Shown piece after piece: positions 55,967 to 64,000 of a stretch of DNA of 64,000 nucleotides (the stretch's first letter is position 1; each line of letters begins with the position of its first letter). The position numbers were made by a program, and so were the translations under genes. Source of the DNA: Eubacteriales bacterium (GTDB lineage: Bacteria > Bacillota > Clostridia > Oscillospirales > Oscillospiraceae); NCBI GenBank assembly GCA_030536515.1, contig JAUNPV010000008.1, forward strand, positions 57,099 to 121,098, in the 5' to 3' direction. Below the pieces are notes generated by a model. It had not been told where the DNA came from. It made no database searches and was given only the letters and a program-made list of their open reading frames with translations.

Positions 55967-57775
55967 TTATAATTCATTTATCGTTTCTGTGACTGATATT
56001 TTCTTAATACGTTTTGCCGGAGCATACACGGCTAAGATTGCTGCAAACGAAACGAACAGAAGAATGATTGCTAACGAGGTAATCGGGAGCTGCCAAATAG
56101 CAGAGGGAAAATGCCCCGTAATAAGGAAACCATACAACATCTTACTAAGTGGTAATCCGATACCACAACCAACAATACATCCCAAAGTAGCATAAGTGAA
56201 CGCTTCACAAGCAATCATTTTTGTTATTTGTCGTTCATCCATTCCTACGGCTCGCATAGCTCCGTATTGCTTCATTCTTGCAGATACGCTCATGGAAATG
56301 CTGTTCACAATGTTTAGCACAGTTACCAGTGCAATAATTGTCAAGAACGCATAGACACAGAAAACAAAAGCCATATAGGTTCCTGTGGTACGTTCATCGC
56401 GTTTATCCCGGAAGATATATGTTTCACCCACGGAATTTTGGATTGCTCGAACATTTTCATCTGTCGCATTGCCCGTTGTCTGTATCAGTACAAGTGAATA
56501 ATCTTTATCCCCAGTCAGACGAACAAATGTCTCACTGGAAGTAATCAGTGTTATTTTACCGTTTGTCAGACCATCTTCACTAAACGGGTCGTTTTTTAGC
56601 AATCCGGCTATCGTAAGGGTTTCATCTCCGAGCCGAACCTCATCACCGATTTCCCATGTACTATTCACATCTGATGTAGCTAAAACAAAGTTGGTGTTTC
56701 CATAAACTTTGGATAAATCGCTGCCTTTTTTCAAAGCACCATCTTTTTTTAGACTTTGTAAATCAAAATCATCATAAGAAATCAAGTCAACTTTGCCGGA
56801 AAGACTTGTGTCTCCATTTAAGCCAGCAGGAACATCAAAAATACTGCGACGCCCATAAACCTCCTTTACCCCGTCCATTTCCCGAATGGATGCAAGCAGT
56901 TCATGGGGGATTGAGTTACCGTCAGCACTTGCAATATCAATATCCGATGTGGCAGCCGACTGTGGTATCAAGTAATCTACGAAATTGACCATAACGGAAA
57001 AACTCAAAAACAGGATAATGCTGAGTGCAAAAGAACCTGTCATTAAAATCAAATTTTTCTTCACAGAGATAGCGTGGTTGATACCAAGAATTGTTTCAAT
57101 TCTCCCGAACCGTGTATGCGCCGAATGGCGCATTGTTTTTTCGTTGCCAGTATTTCCAGATACCGCAGCAATCGGCGATACTTTAGAAGCACGTTTAGCC
57201 GGAGCATTTGCGGCAATCAACACGGTAATCACTCCCACGAAGATACCGCAGGCAATTCCAACAAGGCTGATACCAAAGAGGGGAATGTTAGAAAATTCCT
57301 CTCTTACCACAAAATGCAGCACCGCACAAAGCCCCCATGTAGTAACAACACCTAAAATAAGACCGATAGGAACCGCAGTTTTGCACCAGTTTAATGCTTC
57401 CAGTCGCACAAAGCGGATAATTTGCTGTTTGCTCATGCCAATACAGCGCATCATTCCGAAAAATTTGACTCTTTGTGCAACGCTGCTGTTCATGCTACTG
57501 GAAATCATCAAAACGCCCGCAATCAGAATTAGCAGGAACAGAACAACAGCAACGGAAAGAAGCGATTGTCCCATTGAGCTGCCAAGCAAATCCCCAATGG
57601 AGAAATTTCCGTGTTTCCCTACTAATCGAGCCTGTTCCATTCTAAATCCCATTTCAGCCATACTGAATACCGCTGTTACCATAAATACAGCAAAAACAAT
57701 ACAAAGTAGCGTCATACGACTTTGACGCTTATGCACCTTTGCAGAAATGGGGATAAGGCTTAAATAACTTTTCAT
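55967..57775 (-). CDS. FtsX-like ABC transporter permease
   Basis: A 602-residue membrane protein with two FtsX-like blocks of three to four membrane segments each, around a soluble domain (about 275-450). Motifs: MMRCIGMSKQQIIRFVRLEA and MRAVGMDERQITKMIACEAF, the paired cytoplasmic helices typical of MacB/BceB-type permeases, and NAPAKRASKVSPI / YAPAKRIKKISVTE. Likely role: export or removal of antimicrobial peptides or lipids, by analogy with TCS-linked transporters. It overlaps the ATPase gene by 4 bases (ATGA). Confidence 0.9.
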   Translation of the reverse strand: MKSYLSLIPISAKVHKRQSRMTLLCIVFAVFMVTAVFSMAEMGFRMEQARLVGKHGNFSIGDLLGSSMGQSLLSVAVVLFLLILIAGVLMISSSMNSSVAQRVKFFGMMRCIGMSKQQIIRFVRLEALNWCKTAVPIGLILGVVTTWGLCAVLHFVVREEFSNIPLFGISLVGIACGIFVGVITVLIAANAPAKRASKVSPIAAVSGNTGNEKTMRHSAHTRFGRIETILGINHAISVKKNLILMTGSFALSIILFLSFSVMVNFVDYLIPQSAATSDIDIASADGNSIPHELLASIREMDGVKEVYGRRSIFDVPAGLNGDTSLSGKVDLISYDDFDLQSLKKDGALKKGSDLSKVYGNTNFVLATSDVNSTWEIGDEVRLGDETLTIAGLLKNDPFSEDGLTNGKITLITSSETFVRLTGDKDYSLVLIQTTGNATDENVRAIQNSVGETYIFRDKRDERTTGTYMAFVFCVYAFLTIIALVTVLNIVNSISMSVSARMKQYGAMRAVGMDERQITKMIACEAFTYATLGCIVGCGIGLPLSKMLYGFLITGHFPSAIWQLPITSLAIILLFVSFAAILAVYAPAKRIKKISVTETINEL

Positions 57776-58455
57776 TCACGACACCTCCCCAAATCGGTCA
57801 GCACACCATCTGATACCTGTAATACTCGGTCTGCTGTTTGTGCAATGCTCCTGCTATGGGTAATCATAATGATTGTCTGCTCATATTTTTTTGATGCTTC
57901 TTTCAAAAGTGCTATTACCTCGCTGCTGTTCTGCGTGTCAAGGTTGCCTGTCGGCTCGTCGGCAAGGATTAACGACGGGCGCGTAATAAGGGCGCGTCCG
58001 ATTGCCACGCGCTGTTGCTGACCGCCGGATAACTGGCTCGGCAAATGATTACGGCGCTCTTTCAGATTAAGAACAGCAAGCAGTTCTTCAAGGTATTTTT
58101 TGTCTGGCTTCTGATAATCGAGCAGAACCGGGAAAATAATATTTTGCTCAACGGTCAGTTCGGGAATAAGGTTAAACGCCTGAAAAATAAACCCGATATT
58201 TCTTCGACGGAAAACTGTAAGTTTTCTATCATTCATAGAAAAAATGTCTTTGCCGCCAATTGTGACTTTGCCGGACGTAGGCGTATCAAGTGCGCCTATC
58301 ATGTTAAGCAGCGTACTTTTGCCGGAGCCGGATTCTCCGACGATAGCCACATACTCGCCCTTTGGAACGGAAAAGCTAACATTTTTCAAAGCGTGTACGG
58401 CAGTTTCGCCGCTTCCGTAAGTTTTACAAATATTGTTGACTTCCAATAAGTTCAT
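57772..58455 (-). CDS. ABC transporter ATPase (MacB/LolD type)
   Basis: A 227-residue ATPase starting MNLLEVNNICKTYGSGETAV. Walker A GESGSGKSTLLN (near 40), Q-loop FIFQAFNLIPELTVEQN, signature LSGGQQQRVAIGRALI, Walker B LILADEPTGNLD and H-loop THS. It has GAGGTG upstream. It drives the adjacent permease. Confidence 0.96.
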   Translation of the reverse strand: MNLLEVNNICKTYGSGETAVHALKNVSFSVPKGEYVAIVGESGSGKSTLLNMIGALDTPTSGKVTIGGKDIFSMNDRKLTVFRRRNIGFIFQAFNLIPELTVEQNIIFPVLLDYQKPDKKYLEELLAVLNLKERRNHLPSQLSGGQQQRVAIGRALITRPSLILADEPTGNLDTQNSSEVIALLKEASKKYEQTIIMITHSRSIAQTADRVLQVSDGVLTDLGRCRE

Positions 58456-58526
58456 GTGTAAACACCTCTTTCTGTTTTGATAGTCCCAATATAACCGAGA
58501 AACCCTACATTCATATTACAATCAGC

Positions 58527-59564
58527 CTACAATTTTGTAGGGATAAGAAAATTTATTGTGAAAGTGGTTCCTGTTCCTAATGTGCTGTCAACTTCAATCG
58601 TTCCGTTATGAGCTTCTACAATCGCTTTCGCAAGTGACAAGCCAAGCCCTATTCCCTGCGTATCTTTGGAAAAACGGCTTCGATAAAACCGCTTAAAAAT
58701 ATGATGTAAGTCCTCCGGGTGTATGCCGCTTCCGTTATCCTTTACGGTTATCTGAACAATAGAAGTGAACGCCCGCCACTCGATACGGATAGTTCCGCCT
58801 TTTTCGGTGTGGTCAAGAGCGTTCTTTACAAGGTTGCTTATTGCTTCGATTATCCAGTTACGGTCACATAAAAGCGTAATTTCTTCATTGCCCGATAAGC
58901 AGATTTCTTTTCCCTCCTGTTCGGCACGAAACAGGAAATGCTTTTTTATGTTCTCTGCAAGCTCGGACACATTTTCTAAAGATTTTTCTAATATAATCGT
59001 ACCCGCGTCCAGCTTTGTGATTTTCAAAAGACTTTGTACCAGTGTTTCTATACGGTCAAGCTCCTGCTCGGAAAGCTGGCTAAATTCTTGTATGGTCGGC
59101 ACTTCCTTTGCTTCGCCCTGTATAATACCATTGTAAATATTGAGGGCAGCAAGCGGCGTCTTTAGCTGATGTGAAATATCCGATATGGTATTTCGTAAAA
59201 ATTTCTTTGCATTCTTTTCGTTTTCAGCATGGGCGTTCAAAATTGCAACTAAAGAATTAACCTCATGGAACAGTCTGTATAGTTCGCCTTCATCATTACA
59301 TTCAATGCTAACCTCTTTGTTCCCGGAAATATATTCTTTAATCTGCGATATGGCATTTTCCATGATTTTATGTTGTTCCTTAAAATATCCGTAGCAGAAC
59401 GACATGATTGCAGCTCCCATACACACGCCGCAAAATATGATGTAATATACCGTATTTTTTACATCAAGGGTAACTAACACGGTTGAAATCAATACAAAAG
59501 CCAAGACACAAGACAAGATACTGCAAAAAAGAAATTTTATTTTTCGGTTCGCCAATATTTTCAT
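58527..59564 (-). CDS. sensor histidine kinase with short extracellular loop
   Basis: Membrane kinase, 345 residues from the ATG at 59564, which has GAGG 6 bases upstream; the ATG at 59567 and a longer start at 59591 are alternatives. Two membrane helices (about 8-30 and 36-55) are separated by a very short loop, the intramembrane-sensing pattern linked to cell-envelope stress. Then a linker, HisKA with DISHQLKTPLAAL, and HATPase with NLVKNALDHT, DNGSGI and GIGLGLSLAKAIVEAHNG. Confidence 0.92.
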   Translation of the reverse strand: MKILANRKIKFLFCSILSCVLAFVLISTVLVTLDVKNTVYYIIFCGVCMGAAIMSFCYGYFKEQHKIMENAISQIKEYISGNKEVSIECNDEGELYRLFHEVNSLVAILNAHAENEKNAKKFLRNTISDISHQLKTPLAALNIYNGIIQGEAKEVPTIQEFSQLSEQELDRIETLVQSLLKITKLDAGTIILEKSLENVSELAENIKKHFLFRAEQEGKEICLSGNEEITLLCDRNWIIEAISNLVKNALDHTEKGGTIRIEWRAFTSIVQITVKDNGSGIHPEDLHHIFKRFYRSRFSKDTQGIGLGLSLAKAIVEAHNGTIEVDSTLGTGTTFTINFLIPTKL

Positions 59565-59572
59565 CATACACC

Positions 59573-60259
59573 TCAATCTGTCGTATTCCATTTATAGCCC
59601 ATGCCGCGAACCGTAACAATCCACTTTGGTTCTCCCGGATTGTCCTCAATTTTTGTGCGAAGCCTGCGGATATATACGGTAAGGGAATTATTATCTATAT
59701 AATTTTCGTTACAATCCCATAGTTTTCCCAAAATCTGTTCTGCGGAAAGTACCTGGTCGGGATTTTCCATAAACAAACATAACAATTTATACTCGCTTGC
59801 TGTCAGTTCAAGCAACTTTCCCTGTTTATAGACCTCGCCTTTCAAAAGCCTTATGCTTATATCGTTGGAGTTCAATTCCGTAACTTCCGTATTGAAATTT
59901 TCACTCCTGCGGAGCAGCGCATTAAGCCTTGACAGGAATATTGCTAATTTGAAAGGCTTTGTAATATAATCGTCGCCGCCTATATCAAGCCCCATAATAA
60001 TGTCTGTTTCTTCATCTGCGGCAGTAAGAAAGATGATAGGTACTTTTGAAGTATTGCGTATCTTTTTGCAGAAATCAAAGCCGGAACCATCGGGAAGCGA
60101 TACATCTAAAATTGCCAAATCATATTTTTCATTTTCCCATAAAGTATCAGCTTCCAAAGTGGTACGGGCAACATCTATTTCATATCCCTGCTTTTTTACA
60201 GCAAAAGAAAGACCACTAATTAAGCTCAAATCATCTTCTAATAGAAATAACCGTTTCAT
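59573..60259 (-). CDS. OmpR-family response regulator
   Basis: A 228-residue regulator starting MKRLFLLEDDLSLISGLSFA. Receiver domain with the acidic pair ED, phospho-acceptor in LAILDVSLPDG, and the lysine in DYITKPFK; a C-terminal winged helix with LTASEYKLLCLFMENP and IDNNSLTVYIRRLRTKIEDN. It overlaps the excisionase-like gene upstream by 4 bases and precedes the kinase. Likely activates the ABC operon. Confidence 0.94.
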   Translation of the reverse strand: MKRLFLLEDDLSLISGLSFAVKKQGYEIDVARTTLEADTLWENEKYDLAILDVSLPDGSGFDFCKKIRNTSKVPIIFLTAADEETDIIMGLDIGGDDYITKPFKLAIFLSRLNALLRRSENFNTEVTELNSNDISIRLLKGEVYKQGKLLELTASEYKLLCLFMENPDQVLSAEQILGKLWDCNENYIDNNSLTVYIRRLRTKIEDNPGEPKWIVTVRGMGYKWNTTD

Positions 60260-60444
60260 TTCTTATCACGTTCCTTTCCCTGTTTTGTTCTGCCGTCAAT
60301 CGGCTTTTCTGCGTCCTTTGGTATCAGCCACATATACCCCAGTTTTGAAACGCCCGGTATGCGGTTTTGGCTGCAAAGTATCTGTACTCGTCTTTCTGAA
60401 ATACCCCATTTTTCCGCTGCCTGTGGCGCAGACATATATTCCAT
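60256..60444 (-). CDS. excisionase-like small HTH protein
   Basis: A 62-residue protein starting MEYMSAPQAAEKWGISERRV. The SAPQAAEKWGISERRVQILC segment is a winged-helix of the MerR/excisionase type, with GVSKLGYMWLIPKDAEKPID after it. In related elements such genes assist excision. Here it is the first gene of the response-regulator operon (4-base overlap), so its expression is tied to the TCS. A pure regulator role is an alternative. Confidence 0.8.
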   Translation of the reverse strand: MEYMSAPQAAEKWGISERRVQILCSQNRIPGVSKLGYMWLIPKDAEKPIDGRTKQGKERDKK

Positions 60445-60480
60445 AATCTACCCGTCCTTTCTTCAAACTCAATCAGTACA

Positions 60481-60509
60481 ATTATAATCGTATAGGCGAA
60501 TAATAGCAA
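60481..60509 (-). promoter_or_regulatory. promoter of the excisionase-TCS-ABC operon
   Basis: On the minus strand TTGCTA (60504-60509), 17 bases, TATAAT (60481-60486), 37 bases before the ATG at 60444. Confidence 0.65.
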
Positions 60510-60737
60510 GAAACAGAATATGAATGGACTTTGAACTCTGCAATTTTATTTTTTAGATTGCGGATTTTTCTTTTCTTCTTTTTTGGCATTTTGAAATTTT
60601 GTCCGTAGTAGGAAGTGAACCGGGAAATCTCAAACTTTTTTGAAAAAGCTCTCTCAAAACTTCGTCAAAATCGCTCTGTGCGGTGTTGTAGGTAGTGAGA
60701 GGAAAATCAGAGGGTTTGGGAAACTTCCCAGCAAGCA

Positions 60738-60798
60738 AAAATCGCCCGCTGTCGGCAGACAGAAAACGGACGATTTTACGGAAAGGGTACCCCTTTCC
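60738..60798. promoter_or_regulatory. two adjacent hairpins upstream of the recombinase genes
   Basis: AAAATCG..CTGTC pairs with GACAG..CGATTTT (60738-60777), then GGAAAGGG/CCCTTTCC (60780-60798). They lie in the 407-base divergent gap between the two operons of the element. They may end or control transcription into the recombinase region; apart from the promoter at 60481 nothing else is recognised in this gap. Confidence 0.55.
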
Positions 60799-60851
60799 TA
60801 TGCTTGCTATTCAGTTTTCACTTAGGCAAACTACGAAAGGACGGGAAAGGA

Positions 60852-61070
60852 ATGGAACGGAAACGAATTATCAAAGACGGTCAAATCGTCGTGAAAAATC
60901 CCCTGTATCAAGAACTTCCAAAGCGTGAAGTCGTCATAAAATCAGGGAAAACGCTCTACCGATTTACAGGCAGCTATGACGGGCAGAAATCATTGCCGAG
61001 CAAGGTTTTACGCCTTATGGAACAGAAAAATTTACAGAAAGAAGTTGATAAAAAGGACGGGAGCCGATAA
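60852..61070 (+). CDS. small hypothetical protein of the mobile element
   Basis: A 72-residue basic protein starting MERKRIIKDGQIVVKNPLYQ at 60852, with AAAGGA upstream. It is rich in Lys and Arg with no known domain; strand-rich segment REVVIKSGKTLYRFTGSYDG suggests a small nucleic-acid-binding fold, which is inference. It is directly followed by the 23-codon ORF and the recombinase, so they are probably one operon. Confidence 0.7.
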   Translation: MERKRIIKDGQIVVKNPLYQELPKREVVIKSGKTLYRFTGSYDGQKSLPSKVLRLMEQKNLQKEVDKKDGSR

Positions 61071-61071
61071 A

Positions 61072-62791
<1,720 letters not shown>

Positions 62792-62832
62792 CCGAAAACA
62801 TTCTTATGCTGTTTTATGAGTGCCGCCCAAAT

Positions 62833-62847
62833 CGGAGGCCTTTTGTT
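62833..62847 (-). terminator. 5' arm of the fba terminator, split by the mobile element
   Basis: On the minus strand AACAAAAGGCCTCCG lies 16 bases past the fba stop. Its partner CGGGGGCCTTTTTGTT lies at 54749-54763 on the other side of the element. The two arms pair over 12 bp with one G-T pair and end in a T-run, so together they were a normal terminator before insertion. Confidence 0.75.
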
Positions 62848-62863
62848 GGCTTGGAATATTGAA

Positions 62864-63832
62864 TCAGGCCTTGCCGGCGCAGCCCAGGACGTCCACCAGC
62901 TTGTGGCGGACCAGCTCCTTGATGTTGGCGCGGGCGGGCTTCAGGTACTCACGGGGGTCGAACTTGTCGGGATGTGCGTCGAAGAACTCACGGATGGTGC
63001 CGGTCATAGCCAGGCGCAGGTCGGAGTCGATGTTAATCTTGCAGACGGACAGCTCGGCAGCGTGACGCAGCTGCTCCTCGGGGATGCCGACAGCGTCGGG
63101 CATCTTGCCGCCGTGGGCGTTGATCATCTTGACGTAGTTCTGGGGCACGGAGGAGGAGCCGTGGAGCACGATGGGGAAGCCGGGCAGACGCTTGGAGACC
63201 TCCTCCAGCACGTCGAAGCGCAGCGGAGGGGGAACCAGGATGCCCTTCTCGTTTCTGGTGCACTGGTCGGCGGTGAACTTGTAAGCGCCGTGGCTGGTGC
63301 CGATGGCAATGGCCAGGGAGTCACAGCCGGTCTTGGAAACGAACTCCTCGACCTCCTCGGGACGGGTGTAGGAGGCGGCGTGGGCAGCGACCTTCACGTC
63401 GTCCTCGATGCCGGCCAGGGTGCCCAGCTCGGCCTCGACCACAACGCCGTGGTCGTGGGCGTACTCAACGACCTTCTTGGTGATTTCGATGTTCTCCTCG
63501 AAAGCCTTGGAGGAAGCGTCAATCATAACGGAGGTAAAGCCGCCGTCGATGCAGGCCTTGCAGGTCTCGAAGTCGGGGCCGTGGTCCAGGTGCAGAGCGA
63601 TGGGAATTTCGGGGCACTCCAGAACGGCAGCCTCCACCAGCTTGACCAGGTAGGTGTGGTTCGCATAGGCACGGGCGCCCTTGGAAACCTGCAGAATCAC
63701 GGGAGACTTCTCCTCGCGGCAGGCCTCGGTGATGCCCTGAACGATCTCCATGTTGTTGACGTTGAAAGCGCCGATGGCGTAGCCGCCGTCGTAGGCCTTC
63801 TTGAACATCTCGGTGGTAGTAACAAGAGCCAT
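62864..63832 (-). CDS. fba: class II fructose-bisphosphate aldolase
   Basis: Zinc-dependent glycolytic aldolase, 322 residues from the ATG at 63832 (MALVTTTEMFKKAYDGGYAI), with GAAAGGA upstream. Metal and active-site segments: ALHLDHGPDFETCKACID, VVVEAELGTLAGIEDD, AIGTSHGAYKF and VLHGSSSVP. Length and sequence are of the class IIB type. It is an isolated gene with its own promoter; its terminator is interrupted. Confidence 0.96.
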   Translation of the reverse strand: MALVTTTEMFKKAYDGGYAIGAFNVNNMEIVQGITEACREEKSPVILQVSKGARAYANHTYLVKLVEAAVLECPEIPIALHLDHGPDFETCKACIDGGFTSVMIDASSKAFEENIEITKKVVEYAHDHGVVVEAELGTLAGIEDDVKVAAHAASYTRPEEVEEFVSKTGCDSLAIAIGTSHGAYKFTADQCTRNEKGILVPPPLRFDVLEEVSKRLPGFPIVLHGSSSVPQNYVKMINAHGGKMPDAVGIPEEQLRHAAELSVCKINIDSDLRLAMTGTIREFFDAHPDKFDPREYLKPARANIKELVRHKLVDVLGCAGKA

Positions 63833-63886
63833 TGGAATCAATCCTTTCTTATTTAGCAGACCTGTGGCCCGCATTTCTTCGATTAC

Positions 63887-63914
63887 ATTATAACACAACT
63901 TTTTATTTTTTCAA
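63887..63914 (-). promoter_or_regulatory. promoter of fba
   Basis: On the minus strand TTGAAA (63909-63914), 16 bases, TATAAT (63887-63892), giving a leader of about 45 bases. Nothing further is seen up to the window edge. Confidence 0.7.
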
Positions 63915-64000
63915 TATAAATATTTTAAACTGTAAAATTTCACCAGCACCCCCCAATACCAATGTCACTAAGTTAGCGACATGATTCCAAAAGACAGTCC

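Noticed and set aside
60553-60738. Minus-strand ORF of 61 codons in the divergent gap of the mobile element
   Set aside because: No ribosome site or domain; it overlaps the region upstream of the recombinase operon. A piece (DFDEVLRELFQKSLRFPG) could be a gene fragment, but the evidence is too thin.

Overview
The window reads as chromosome of a GC-rich, low-motility gut-type Clostridia, most likely an Oscillospiraceae/Ruminococcaceae relative. The grounds are the Firmicutes housekeeping gene order (yicC-remA-gmk-rpoZ-priA-def-fmt-rsmB-rlmN-PP2C-PASTA kinase-rsgA; rpoB-rpoC-L7Ae-rpsL-rpsG-fusA-tuf), a T-box leader, RemA, a YitT protein, and very abundant palindromic intergenic repeats. The species is an inference; no 16S gene is present. 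Almost every core gene lies on the minus strand, so operons are read from high to low coordinates.

Layout. 1-1807: start of the S10 ribosomal operon (rpsJ, rplC, partial rplD) with a long leader. 2068-16931: one long housekeeping run from c-di-AMP synthesis (cdaA, cdaR) through an RseC-family protein, yicC, remA, gmk, rpoZ, priA, def, fmt, rsmB, rlmN, PP2C phosphatase, PASTA kinase and rsgA. 17083-22568: a cysteine-desulfurase-like gene with a DUF3343 partner, an HTH regulator, an HD protein, ispF, ispD and murD. 22943-23299: RNase P RNA on the plus strand. 23632-36280: the str and rpo operons. 36371-37743: a candidate small RNA, a phosphoribosyltransferase and a twin cloverleaf palindrome array. 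37825-42771: Nudix gene and an Mgl-type galactose/glucose ABC importer. 43223-49428: YitT protein, a T-box-controlled methyltransferase, an extraordinary hairpin ladder, tRNA-Gln, prfC and a lipoprotein. 49429-54072: TldD/PmbA pair, an HTH-TPR regulator and a second related lipoprotein.

54778-62818 is a compact mobile element with visibly lower GC. It carries a large serine recombinase, an excisionase-like gene fused into a two-component/ABC-transporter operon, and a truncated conjugative-transposon sigma-like gene, but no relaxase. It sits inside the terminator hairpin of fba (62864-63832).

The most unusual content is structural. About 24 short palindromes with a constant GTAG foot occur in direct and inverted orientation (REP/BIME-like). 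A second family forms potential four-way junctions with covarying arms. Two larger arrays (37525-37743 and 45225-45632) fold into nested cloverleaf or ladder shapes, one of them built from alternating copies of the tRNA-Gln 3' end. No matching transposase is in the window. All structures were found by eye; none has been folded computationally.
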